In this document: one piece after another, positions 16,381-25,074 of the stretch | How positions within the stretch are numbered: the stretch's first letter is position 1 | Layout: each line of letters starts with the position of its first letter | Assembly (NCBI RefSeq): GCF_013395055.1 | Contig: NZ_CP058349.1 | Coordinates: 248,001 to 312,000, forward strand | Origin: Pseudomonas sp. ABC1 | GTDB taxonomy: Bacteria; Pseudomonadota; Gammaproteobacteria; Pseudomonadales; Pseudomonadaceae | Direction: 5' to 3' | Length of the DNA: 64,000 nucleotides | Notes under the pieces: model-generated | Seen by the model: the letters and a program-made list of their open reading frames with translations, nothing else | The model's database searches: none | Told to the model about the DNA's origin: nothing | Translations under genes and position numbers: made by a program

Positions 16381-18516
16381 ATGAAATCCACTCTATTGCC
16401 ACATTCACGTGGCGTGATGCTCTTCGCTCGGACTACCGTCTCCACGCACTGGCAACAAGCATTCGCTCTTTCGTTCGGGCTACTGGCCGCCACCCAGGCA
16501 TTCGCCCATGAACACCCGAGAACATCTACGGAGCTCGGCAGCACGGTGATAACAGCGGTGCAACAGGACTCGCCCCTGACGGTAGTCACCAACCCCAAGG
16601 AACCCCGGCAGCCAGTGCCGGCAACCGATGGTACGGACTACCTGAAAACCATCCCGGGCTTTTCCTCGATACGTAATGGCGGTAGCAACGGCGACCCGGT
16701 ACTGCGTGGAATGTTCGGCTCGCGCTTGAACATCCTCAGCAATGGCACACTGATGATCGGCGCCTGCCCCTCGCGGATGGATGCGCCGACCTCCTATATC
16801 GTCCCTTCCACATTTGACCGACTGACCGTGATCAAGGGCCCCCAGACCGTCATCTGGGGGGCCGGCTCCTCTGCCGGCACGGTACTGTTCGAGCGCGATC
16901 CAGAGCGCTTCACCGAACTGGGCGGACGGGTCGATGCCAGCGTTCTGGTCGGTTCGAATGGCCGCTTCGACCAGGTGTTCGACGGCTCGCTAGGCTCTGA
17001 GGACGGTTACCTCCGAGCCATCGCCACCCATGCCGAAGCCGACGACTACAAGAACGGCGATGGCGACCGTATGCCTTCGCGCTGGGAAAAGTGGAGTGGC
17101 GATGTCGCTCTGGGCTGGACACCCGACAGCGACACCCTGATCGAATTGAGCGCAGGGAAAGGCGATGGCGAGTCGCGCTATGCCGGACGCGGCATGGATG
17201 CAGCCAAGTTGCTGCGTGAAAGCCTGGGATTGCGAGTAGTTCGCGAGAACATCACGGATGTTCTGAGCAAGGTCGAAGCACAGGTCTACTACAACTATGC
17301 CGACCACGTCATGGACAACTACAGCCTGCGCAACCCAAATCCGAACGATGCCATGATGATGATGCGTTACCCGATGGCATCCAATGTCGACCGGCGTACC
17401 GTTGGTGGCCGCGTGGCCGCGACATTCGATTGGGAAAGCCTGCAAGTGATCGCGGGGATGGACGCCATGCGCAGCGAACACCGTGGCCGGCGCTCCAACT
17501 ACGCCATGATGAGTGGCCAGTTCACCAGCGCGGGGCAATTCCAGCGCGTCAGGGACGCACTGTTCCATAATTACGGCGTATTCACCGAGGCGACCTGGCG
17601 TGCCGACGAGCAGCAGCGCCTTATCGCCGGGGCTCGTCTGGATATAGCGTCGGCCAAGGATTACCGCCAGACGCTGGGCAGCATGATGCCAACGGCAAAC
17701 CCTACGCTTGGCGACAGCCGCAACGAGACCTTGCCCAGCGGCTTTCTGCGTTATGAGTTCGACCTGCGCGATACGCCCGCCACGCTCTACGCTGGGCTGG
17801 GGCATAGCCAGCGCATGCCGGATTACTGGGAGCTGTTCTCTCCCGGAAGTGGCCCCACAGGCTCGCTCAACGCCTTCGACGCCATTCGCCCTGAAAAAAC
17901 CACACAACTCGACGTTGGCATCCAGTATGCCAGTGACGACCTGGAGGCCTGGGTGTCGGGCTATGTCGGGCAGATACGCGACTACATCCTCTTCACCTAT
18001 ACCCCGGGCATGATGGGCACCACCAGCGCGGCCGAGAATATCGACGCTCGCATCATGGGGGCGGAACTGGGCGCGAGTTATCGCCTCGACTCCAACTGGA
18101 AGAGCGACATGACCCTGGCGTATGCCTGGGGCAAGAACAGTTCGGATGGCGAAGCCCTGCCACAGATGCCGCCTCTCGAAGCCCGCTTCGGCCTGACCTA
18201 TGAGCAGTCCGACTGGAGCGCGGGCGCGCTCTGGCGCGTCGTGGCAGCACAGAATCGCATTGCCGAAGGTCGCGGCAACGTGGTTGGCAAGGACTTCGAG
18301 AAAAGCTCGGGCTTTACCGTTTTCTCGCTGAATACGGCCTATCGCATCAGCCGCCAGGTGAAACTCAGTGCCGGTGTCGACAACCTGTTCGATCGCGAAT
18401 ACACGGAGCACCTGAACCTGGCCGGCAATGCCGGTTTCGGCTTCGTTACCGACAACCCGGAGCCTATCAGCGAACCAGGCCGGACCTTGTGGACCAAGGT
18501 CGACGTCAGCTTCTAG
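16381..18516 (+). CDS. oprC: TonB-dependent copper receptor, OprC-like
   Basis: 711-residue outer-membrane receptor with signal peptide (cut near AFAHEH), plug domain (IPGFSSIRNGGSNGDPVLRGMFGSRLNIL) and a 22-strand barrel ending in the aromatic residue F. The copper ligands described for P. aeruginosa OprC, a CxxxM and an HxM pair, are both present: Cys129/Met133 in ACPSRM and His309/Met311 in ADHVMDNY. The DNLFDREY box near the end is typical. It follows the two DUF2946 genes and precedes the copRS-like pair. There is no N-terminal signalling domain. ATG 16381 is chosen, with GGA at 16372-16374; ATG 16375 is possible. Confidence 0.92.
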   Translation: MKSTLLPHSRGVMLFARTTVSTHWQQAFALSFGLLAATQAFAHEHPRTSTELGSTVITAVQQDSPLTVVTNPKEPRQPVPATDGTDYLKTIPGFSSIRNGGSNGDPVLRGMFGSRLNILSNGTLMIGACPSRMDAPTSYIVPSTFDRLTVIKGPQTVIWGAGSSAGTVLFERDPERFTELGGRVDASVLVGSNGRFDQVFDGSLGSEDGYLRAIATHAEADDYKNGDGDRMPSRWEKWSGDVALGWTPDSDTLIELSAGKGDGESRYAGRGMDAAKLLRESLGLRVVRENITDVLSKVEAQVYYNYADHVMDNYSLRNPNPNDAMMMMRYPMASNVDRRTVGGRVAATFDWESLQVIAGMDAMRSEHRGRRSNYAMMSGQFTSAGQFQRVRDALFHNYGVFTEATWRADEQQRLIAGARLDIASAKDYRQTLGSMMPTANPTLGDSRNETLPSGFLRYEFDLRDTPATLYAGLGHSQRMPDYWELFSPGSGPTGSLNAFDAIRPEKTTQLDVGIQYASDDLEAWVSGYVGQIRDYILFTYTPGMMGTTSAAENIDARIMGAELGASYRLDSNWKSDMTLAYAWGKNSSDGEALPQMPPLEARFGLTYEQSDWSAGALWRVVAAQNRIAEGRGNVVGKDFEKSSGFTVFSLNTAYRISRQVKLSAGVDNLFDREYTEHLNLAGNAGFGFVTDNPEPISEPGRTLWTKVDVSF

Positions 18517-18525
18517 CCATACACA

Positions 18526-18552
18526 GAGGGCTGCGCGCGTGCGCCAGCCCTC
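18526..18552 (+). terminator. Hairpin after oprC
   Basis: GAGGGCTG (18526-18533) pairs perfectly with CAGCCCTC (18545-18552), 10 bp past the oprC stop. No T-run; likely a transcription end. Confidence 0.5.
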
Positions 18553-19210
18553 GACTCACACAAGATATTTGACAAAATTCGAAAATCAACTACCAAAATC
18601 TGATGATTCGTAGTAGGGTGCCCTCCTTCGCAAGGTGATAGGCATGAACGATCACGTTCCCATGCCTCAAAGCGAAAGCAGCATCAGTCGTAAAACATGG
18701 ATCACACCACGCTCCATGGTGGCAGGCTCTCATGAGATCGAGAGTCGCCAGGAAGCCAACATTGCCTTCCTTCTCCAGCGCACAAATTGTGCACATGCAG
18801 ACCGTCAGGTCACTGTCCTGCTAGATCTCACGTCCTCACTGGCATCACCTCCCGTCGAGACAACTCCCTTCCGGCATCAAGGCCTCGGCTTTGCGTCGGA
18901 ATTCATAATGCCGTGCCTTGAACATTCCCGGCACGCTCGACATGAGTATTCAAACATGACTGTACCCATTATCTGCCGCACCTACCGAAAACCTGCCAAT
19001 CAATGCAACTGCTTCCGCTGCCGCCCCGTAGAAAGGAACGCGCTACTGGAAGACCCGGTCGCACGCCATCAAGTGAAACTGGTATCCAGCGCGAGATAGA
19101 ACGTGGATGGCTCTCTGCCTGGCATAGAGGGAAATCCCTCGCGAAGCTCGTATGCCAAGCCCTCTTCTCGTACTCTTGGCGTCTGATATTCCTGCCGAAC
19201 GAGCCACACC
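18553..19210. other. 660-bp stretch without a supported gene between oprC and copR-like gene
   Basis: Several overlapping plus-strand frames (154 codons from 18635, 102 from 19003) run through it but share no family motif, have no ribosome-binding site and unlikely composition. AT-rich DNA around 18565-18605 could be a promoter. It may hold decayed coding DNA or the regulatory region of the two-component genes. Confidence 0.4.
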
Positions 19211-19894
19211 ATGAAACTGCTGGTCGCCGAAGACGAACCCAAGACCGGAGCCTACCTGCAACAGGGTCTGAGCGAGGCCGGCTTCACGGTCGAGCGGGTC
19301 ATGGACGGTAGCGAAGCACTGCGGCGAGTGCTGGATGAACCCTACGACCTGCTGATTCTCGACGTGATGATGCCGGGAATCGACGGCTGGGCCGTATTGC
19401 AAGCATTAAGGGGGGCTGGCCGGGAAATGCCGGTGCTGTTCCTGACTGCTCGCGACGGCATCGAGGATCGGGTCAGGGGACTGGAACTGGGGGCAGACGA
19501 TTACCTGGTCAAGCCTTTCGCTTTCGCCGAACTGCTGGCACGTGTTCGCACCTTGCTGCGTCGCGGCAGTACTGCAACGAGTGCACAGCCCACTACCTTG
19601 CAGATCGCCGACCTCGAGCTGGACCTGCTCAAACGCCGTGCCTCGCGCACGGGCAAGCGCATCGACCTGACGGCCAAGGAGTTCTCCCTGCTCGAACTGC
19701 TGATGCGCCGTCGTGGCGAGGTGCTGCCCAAATCCCTGATCGCCTCTCAGGTCTGGGACATGAATTTCGACAGCGACACCAACGTCATCGAAGTCGCCAT
19801 CCGCCGGCTGCGGGCAAAGATCGATGACGACTTCGAACCGAAGCTCATCCACACCGCCCGAGGCATGGGCTATACGCTGGATACCCGGGACTGA
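19211..19894 (+). CDS. copR: Heavy-metal response regulator, CopR/CzcR type
   Basis: 227-residue OmpR-family regulator. Receiver domain (1-115) with acidic pocket EDE (7-9), phosphoacceptor Asp51 (LLILDVMMPG), the conserved Thr and Lys (LTA, VKPF); C-terminal winged-helix DNA-binding domain (about 128-225: FSLLELLMRRRGEVLPKSLIASQVWDMNFDSDTNVIEVAIRRLRAKID). The wording NVIEVAIRRLRAKID...HTARGMGY is typical of the heavy-metal group (CopR, CzcR, SilR). Its sensor follows 1 bp later. Neighbouring oprC suggests copper, but zinc or cadmium cannot be excluded. Confidence 0.88.
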   Translation: MKLLVAEDEPKTGAYLQQGLSEAGFTVERVMDGSEALRRVLDEPYDLLILDVMMPGIDGWAVLQALRGAGREMPVLFLTARDGIEDRVRGLELGADDYLVKPFAFAELLARVRTLLRRGSTATSAQPTTLQIADLELDLLKRRASRTGKRIDLTAKEFSLLELLMRRRGEVLPKSLIASQVWDMNFDSDTNVIEVAIRRLRAKIDDDFEPKLIHTARGMGYTLDTRD

Positions 19895-19895
19895 C

Positions 19896-21287
19896 ATGCC
19901 CCATCTTTCGCTGACCACGCGCATGAGCCTGATGTTCATGCTGGCGGTGACCATCGTGCTGGCCGTGGCCGGCCTGAGTTTCAACGCACTCAGCCAGCAC
20001 CACTTCCGCGCGCTCGACCAGCAGGTACTCGAGGAAAAACTCGCCTCCGTCGAGAACCTTCTCAAACTGTCATACGCCACCACGGCGCCACGACAAATGC
20101 AGTCGCAGCTACTGGCCCTGCTGCAATCCCACCAGGACCTGGCCACTCTGGTGCTGGATACCAACGGCACACTGTTCTTCGAGAATCCGCGCGATACCCA
20201 GGCACCTCGTGCCCTGCAACAGCACCCAGCGCGAAAGATGCAGGAATGGCAGGCCGGAGAGCACCTGTATCGGGGCATGCGCGCCGAGATCATGCTGCCC
20301 GGCCAGCGTGCACCGGTCGAAGTCCTGCTGGCCATGGACATCACCAACCACACGCACTTCTTCAAGATCCTGCAACGCTGGTTCTGGATCGGCCTGATCG
20401 TATGCGCGGGCTTCAGCGCCCTCCTCGGCTGGATCGTCGCGCGCCGTGGGCTTGCGCCGCTGCGCCAGGTCACCGAGGTCACTGCCTCGATATCGGCGAA
20501 ATCCCTGCAGGAACGTATTCCCTTGGAGGCTGTGCCGGCAGAGTTGAAACAACTGGTGGAGTCTTTCAACGCCATGCTGGCCCGACTGGAGGATGCCTTT
20601 TCAAGATTATCCAACTTCTCCGCAGACATCGCCCACGAACTGCGCACGCCGCTGAGCAACCTGATGACTCACACCGAGGTGGTCCTCTCCAGGGGCAGGG
20701 GGCTCGATGACTACCGGGAGAACCTCTATTCGAACCTGGAGGAGCTGACGCGCATGTCGCGCATCATCGACGACATGCTGTTCCTGGCCAAGGCGGACAA
20801 CGGTCTGATCACTCCGGTACAGGAACACATCGAGCTGGCCGAGGTGGTCGACAAACTGTTCGAGTACTACCAACTGCTGGCGGATGAACGAGGCATACAG
20901 TTACACCGCGAAGGGTGCGCGGCGGTGCGCGGCGACCGCCTGATGCTGGAGCGTGCCCTGTCGAATCTACTGGGCAATGCGCTGCGCTATACACCGGAGA
21001 ACCTGGCGATCCAGGTTGGAATCCGGCAGACCGCCCGTCATGTCGTCCTGAGCGTGACCAATCCTGGCGTACCGATCAGCATGGAACACCAGGACAAGCT
21101 GTTCGATCGCTTCTACCGTGTCGACCCTGCGCGCCGCGAAGGCAACCCCGGCAATGCCGGACTGGGCCTGGCGATCACCCGCTCGATCATCGAAGCCCAT
21201 GGCGGCCATATCCGTTGCGACTCAGCGGAGCAAGCCACGACGTTCCATATCGAATTGCCGCTGACCACAGGGCTTGGCGAGCGCTGA
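19896..21287 (+). CDS. copS: Heavy-metal sensor histidine kinase, CopS/CzcS type
   Basis: 463-residue inner-membrane kinase. Two membrane helices (about 14-34 and 165-186) bracket a periplasmic sensor; then HAMP, the phosphoacceptor His in SADIAHELRTPLSNL, the N box LSNLLGNALRYTP and the G box NAGLGLAITRSIIEAHGG. The family matches cusS/irlS-like heavy-metal kinases. ATG 19896 lies 1 base after the regulator stop, so translation is coupled. Confidence 0.88.
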   Translation: MPHLSLTTRMSLMFMLAVTIVLAVAGLSFNALSQHHFRALDQQVLEEKLASVENLLKLSYATTAPRQMQSQLLALLQSHQDLATLVLDTNGTLFFENPRDTQAPRALQQHPARKMQEWQAGEHLYRGMRAEIMLPGQRAPVEVLLAMDITNHTHFFKILQRWFWIGLIVCAGFSALLGWIVARRGLAPLRQVTEVTASISAKSLQERIPLEAVPAELKQLVESFNAMLARLEDAFSRLSNFSADIAHELRTPLSNLMTHTEVVLSRGRGLDDYRENLYSNLEELTRMSRIIDDMLFLAKADNGLITPVQEHIELAEVVDKLFEYYQLLADERGIQLHREGCAAVRGDRLMLERALSNLLGNALRYTPENLAIQVGIRQTARHVVLSVTNPGVPISMEHQDKLFDRFYRVDPARREGNPGNAGLGLAITRSIIEAHGGHIRCDSAEQATTFHIELPLTTGLGER

Positions 21288-21361
21288 AGCGACTGTGGGT
21301 CATGAGTGGGGAACCCTGGTCCAGCGCAACGTAAAGGCTTCCCACCTAACCAGTTCTCGTC

Positions 21362-21381
21362 ATTCCCGCGCAGGCGGGAAT
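21362..21381. repeat. REP-like palindrome next to dedD
   Basis: ATTCCCGC (21362-21369), loop GCAG, GCGGGAAT (21374-21381): the widely scattered extragenic palindrome form. It stands between the convergent copS and dedD genes, exactly where the usual dedD-cvpA linkage is broken. Confidence 0.6.
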
Positions 21382-21425
21382 CCATCTGGTCGTCGCAACA
21401 GCACCCGCCCTGAATCAACCGGCTT

Positions 21426-22028
21426 TCAGCGACTTTCCGGCTCGAAGCGCACGACGAAGCCATCCAGCTTGTGCTGACGCTGCAACTGATCACGCAGGCG
21501 ATTGGCTTCGCCACGCTCCACCAGCGGCCCGACGAAGACGCGGTTCATCCCACCCGAGGTACGGATATAAGCGTTGTAGCCTTGCGAGCGCAACGTCTTC
21601 TGCAGGTTCTCGGCACTGGCACGGTTCGACAGACTGGCCAGTTGCACTGACCAACTGACGGGCAGGTTACTGGCGTCCAGACGCGGCTCTACGGGCTTGC
21701 TCGGTGCCGGTGTAGCCTTCGGTTGCTCCTTCGGTACGACCACCGGCTCTGGCGTTGCCACGGGCGTTTCCACTACTGGCGGAACAGGAGCAGCTTGCGG
21801 CGACTCTTCGATGATCTCGTAGCTTTCGACGACAGGCTCGGGCACCTCGACGTCCTGCATCTCGATCTCGGGGGCGACAGGCGTGGCGGGCATCGGCGGT
21901 GCTTCGACCGGTATGTGCCGCAGCTCATCCTCGCGATTGAACAGCATCGGCACGAAAATCACCGCCAGGGCCACCAGCACCAGAGCGCCAATGATGCGTT
22001 GCATCAGTCCTCTATCCAGCAATGCCAT
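21426..22028 (-). CDS. dedD: SPOR-domain cell division protein DedD
   Basis: 200 residues: a short cytoplasmic start, one membrane helix (about 9-29), a Pro/Glu/Val-rich linker and a C-terminal SPOR domain (about 125-198: VSWSVQLASLSNRASAENLQKTLRSQGYNAYI, then RVFVGP) that binds denuded peptidoglycan at the division septum. It lies 22 bp after folC in the trpF-accD-folC-dedD series; cvpA, its usual downstream neighbour, is not here. Confidence 0.9.
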   Translation of the reverse strand: MALLDRGLMQRIIGALVLVALAVIFVPMLFNREDELRHIPVEAPPMPATPVAPEIEMQDVEVPEPVVESYEIIEESPQAAPVPPVVETPVATPEPVVVPKEQPKATPAPSKPVEPRLDASNLPVSWSVQLASLSNRASAENLQKTLRSQGYNAYIRTSGGMNRVFVGPLVERGEANRLRDQLQRQHKLDGFVVRFEPESR

Positions 22029-22050
22029 AACCCTCTCCTTCTTGGATGGA

Positions 22051-23319
22051 TCAGTTCAACCACTCCAGTGCCTCGGATACGCAGTAGAAGGACCCGAACA
22101 ACACGATCTCGTCACCTGGCTGCAAGCCCTCGCGGGTCGCATCCAGCGCCTGGGCAATACTGTCATGGACACTGACGTCTACGCCCCGTTCCTGCAACGC
22201 ATCGCGCAACTGGCTGGCAGACCGCGAACGTGGCGTCGGCAGCGGCGCCACCGCCCAAGTGTCGAACGACGACAGCAACGGCGCGATCACGCCCTGCAGG
22301 TCTTTGTCGGCGAGCAGGCCAAACACAGCATACCGATGACCTGTACGCGGACGCTGAGCCAGCCGTTTGGCAAGGTAAGCGGCCGCATGGGGATTGTGCC
22401 CGACGTCCATGATCAACGTGGCAGAGCCCTTTTCGAGTGCGATCGCTCGCTGATCGAAACGCCCGATCACCTGCGTCGCTGTCAGTGCGCCAACCAGCGC
22501 ATCGGCCTGCCAGGGCAAGCCGAGCAAGGCATAGGCCTGCAAGGCCAGTGCAGCGTTTTCCATCGGCAGATTCAGCAGGGGCAAGGCGCCGAGCGACAGG
22601 GGTTGGCCCTGGCTGTCGATACCGTGCCATTGCCAGCTATCCGACGAGACAGCCAGCGAATAATCACGATTGCGCAACAGCAACGAACTGCCCAGTTGGC
22701 GGGCATGCTCCAGCAAGGGTTGCGGAGGATCGATATCACCACACAGCGCCGGCTTGCCAGCACGGAAGATACCGGCCTTTTCCCGCGCCACGCTTTCACG
22801 GCTGTCGCCCAGCCAATCGGCGTGGTCCAGCCCGATGTTGGTCACTACGGCCAGATCGCTGTCCACCAGGTTGACCGCATCCAAGCGTCCGCCCAGGCCG
22901 ACTTCGAGAACGGTCAGATCAAGCTGGCTACGCTCGAACAGCCAGAACGCTGCCAGGGTGCCGACTTCGAAATAGGTCAGGGAGGTGGCGCCACGTGCCT
23001 GATCGACCACGGCAAACGCCTCGCACAGCTCGCGGTCGCTGGCCTCCTGGCCATCCACCTGCACCCGCTCGTTGTAGCGCAACAGATGCGGCGAACTGTA
23101 GACACCGACCTTGAGCCCCTGGGCTCGCGCCAGTGAGGCGATGAATGCGCAGGTGGAACCTTTGCCATTGGTGCCGGTGACAGTCACCACTTGCCTGGCC
23201 GGACGCGACAGCCCCATGCGTCGTGCGACTTCACGCACTCGCTCGAGCCCGAGGTCGATTGCATTGGGGTGCAAGCCCTCGAGGTAGGCCAGCCAGTCGG
23301 CCAGGCTGCGTTCGGTCAT
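22051..23319 (-). CDS. folC: Bifunctional dihydrofolate synthase / folylpolyglutamate synthase
   Basis: 422-residue Mur-ligase-family enzyme that adds glutamate to dihydropteroate and folates. Seen: the P-loop VTGTNGKGSTCAF, YSSPHL, the FEVGTLAAF and EVGLGGRLDAVN segments and the DVGHNPHA motif. The ATG overlaps the accD stop by 4 bases (ATGA), indicating translational coupling. Full length. Confidence 0.93.
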   Translation of the reverse strand: MTERSLADWLAYLEGLHPNAIDLGLERVREVARRMGLSRPARQVVTVTGTNGKGSTCAFIASLARAQGLKVGVYSSPHLLRYNERVQVDGQEASDRELCEAFAVVDQARGATSLTYFEVGTLAAFWLFERSQLDLTVLEVGLGGRLDAVNLVDSDLAVVTNIGLDHADWLGDSRESVAREKAGIFRAGKPALCGDIDPPQPLLEHARQLGSSLLLRNRDYSLAVSSDSWQWHGIDSQGQPLSLGALPLLNLPMENAALALQAYALLGLPWQADALVGALTATQVIGRFDQRAIALEKGSATLIMDVGHNPHAAAYLAKRLAQRPRTGHRYAVFGLLADKDLQGVIAPLLSSFDTWAVAPLPTPRSRSASQLRDALQERGVDVSVHDSIAQALDATREGLQPGDEIVLFGSFYCVSEALEWLN

Positions 23320-24185
23320 GCCGAGATGGCCGGCAAACCTTGCAGTTGGGCCAGCAGACGCGACAGGCGTGGGCGCAGTTCTTCACGTGGGATGATCAGG
23401 TCGATGGCGCCGTGGTCCAGCAGGAACTCGCTGCGCTGGAAGCCTTCCGGCAGCTTCTCGCGGACAGTCTGCTCGATCACGCGCGGGCCGGCGAAGCCGA
23501 TCAGCGCCTTGGGCTCGGCAACGATCACATCGCCCAGGGTCGCCAGGCTCGCGGAAACACCACCATAGACCGGATCGGTCAACACGGAAATGAACGGCAG
23601 ACCTTCTTCACGCATGCGCGCCAGCACCGCGGAAGTCTTGGCCATCTGCATCAGCGAGATCAGCGCCTCCTGCATGCGCGCACCGCCCGAAGCGGAGAAG
23701 CATACCAGCGGGCTGCGCTGCTCCAGTGCCACGTTGGCGGCACGCACGAAGCGCTCACCGACGATGGCGCCCATGGAGCCGCCCATGAAGGAAAACTCGA
23801 AGGCACAAGCCACCACCGGCACTTTGTAAAGGGTGCCACGGATAGCGATCAAGGCGTCTTTTTCGCCGGTCTGCTTCTGTGCGGCGGACAGGCGATCCTT
23901 GTACTTCTTGCTGTCGCGGAACTTCAGACGGTCGACCGGCTCCAGGTCGGTACCGATTTCCTCACGGCCTTCTGCATCGAGGAAGATATCCAGGCGGGTA
24001 CGAGCGCCGATACGCATGTGATGCTGGCATTTGGGGCAGACATCCAGGGTCTTTTCCAGCTCAGGCTTGTAAAGGACGGCATCGCATGAGGGACATTTGT
24101 GCCACAACCCTTCGGGAACCGTGCTCTTCTGGCTTTCGGAACGCATTATCGAAGGAATCAGCTTGTCGACCAACCAGTTGCTCAT
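23316..24185 (-). CDS. accD: Acetyl-CoA carboxylase carboxyltransferase subunit beta
   Basis: 289-residue subunit that with AccA transfers CO2 from biotin to acetyl-CoA, the first step of fatty-acid synthesis. N-terminal four-Cys zinc finger (CPSC ... CPKC), then the carboxyltransferase core (GGSMGAIVGERFVRA, FSASGGARMQEALISLMQM, GGVSASLATLGDVIVAEPKALIGFAGPRVIEQT). I start at ATG 24185 (MSNWLVDKL), with GGAG 8-9 bases upstream; the longer frame starts at a GTG inside that signal. Confidence 0.95.
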   Translation of the reverse strand: MSNWLVDKLIPSIMRSESQKSTVPEGLWHKCPSCDAVLYKPELEKTLDVCPKCQHHMRIGARTRLDIFLDAEGREEIGTDLEPVDRLKFRDSKKYKDRLSAAQKQTGEKDALIAIRGTLYKVPVVACAFEFSFMGGSMGAIVGERFVRAANVALEQRSPLVCFSASGGARMQEALISLMQMAKTSAVLARMREEGLPFISVLTDPVYGGVSASLATLGDVIVAEPKALIGFAGPRVIEQTVREKLPEGFQRSEFLLDHGAIDLIIPREELRPRLSRLLAQLQGLPAISA

Positions 24186-24208
24186 GCTCTTGTTCTCCAC
24201 AACGTGTA

Positions 24209-24302
24209 ATCCCCGGACATGCCCCGTCGGGGATATTCATTATTCATGGCAAGCGCCACTCGGCCCTTGCTCTCCTGAGCGATACGCAATCTGGCGTATC
24301 GC
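24209..24302. promoter_or_regulatory. Two hairpins in trpF-accD gap
   Basis: ATCCCCG/CGGGGAT at 24209-24215 and 24228-24234, and GCGATACG/CGTATCGC at 24279-24286 and 24295-24302. They could attenuate or end trpF transcription upstream of accD, whose own promoter would then lie here. No T-runs. Confidence 0.4.
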
Positions 24303-24359
24303 GAAATTCCAGCGGTTTATGCCGCGCCAGCCTACTGGACGGCAGGTTTTACGGATACG

Positions 24360-24983
24360 TCACATGCAGGCGCGCACACGCGCCACGAAGTTCCGTACCT
24401 TGTCCGCATCCTTGATGCCCTTCTCCCGCTCCACACCGCCACTGACATCCACCGCATAAGGGCGTACCCGGGCGATGGCCTCCTGTACGTTGGAGGCGTC
24501 CAGGCCACCGGCCAGGATCAGTGGGCTGGGCAAGTGGTCGGGGATCATATCCCAGTCGAACACCGCACCGGTCCCGCCCGGAATACCAGGCACATAGGCA
24601 TCCAACAGAATGGCGCTGGCCTGCCGGTAACGCTGCGTCTCCTCCAGTACCCCTTCGGCGCTGCGCACGCGCAGTGCCTTGTACCAGGGGAGGCGGAAGC
24701 CTTCGCAGTACTCGGGCGACTCATCGCCATGAAACTGCAACCGATCTAGGGCGACTGCGTCGAGTATTTCATCGACTTTGCAGCGGCTGGCATCGACGAA
24801 CAGCCCAACCGTAGTGACGAATGGCGGCAGTGCGGCAACGATGCGCCGGGCCTGCTGCACGTCGACGGCACGCGGACTGGCCGCATAGAACACCAGTCCG
24901 ATGGCATCGGCTCCGGCTTCGGCGGCGATCAGGGCATCCTCCACACGGGTGATACCGCAGATTTTGCTTCGTACGACTGGCAA
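24360..24983 (-). CDS. trpF: Phosphoribosylanthranilate isomerase
   Basis: 207-residue TIM-barrel enzyme of tryptophan synthesis that isomerises phosphoribosylanthranilate. The start VRSKICGITRVEDALIAAEAGADAIGLVFY has the catalytic Cys; the catalytic Asp is in LLDAY, and phosphate-binding GGLDASNV and DVSGGVE follow. No ATG fits: I choose TTG at 24983, which has AGGAAG at 24990-24995 and gives the normal family length, while the frame extended to 25271 adds unrelated residues. truA, normally next upstream in Pseudomonas, is displaced by the tct module. Confidence 0.92.
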   Translation of the reverse strand: MPVVRSKICGITRVEDALIAAEAGADAIGLVFYAASPRAVDVQQARRIVAALPPFVTTVGLFVDASRCKVDEILDAVALDRLQFHGDESPEYCEGFRLPWYKALRVRSAEGVLEETQRYRQASAILLDAYVPGIPGGTGAVFDWDMIPDHLPSPLILAGGLDASNVQEAIARVRPYAVDVSGGVEREKGIKDADKVRNFVARVRACM

Positions 24984-25074
24984 GGCAGGCTTCCTGCTTG
25001 AAACGACAGGCGATCTTAACAAAAGGCTGCGGGGAATGAGGCGTTTTATTCGCCCGTGGCCCTCGACACACACA

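Noticed and set aside
16990..18411. 473-codon minus-strand frame inside oprC
   Set aside because: Exact shadow of the oprC gene, typical of GC-rich DNA.
18635..19099. 154-codon frame between oprC and copR
   Set aside because: No motif or ribosome-binding site; overlapping frames of similar quality in the same DNA.
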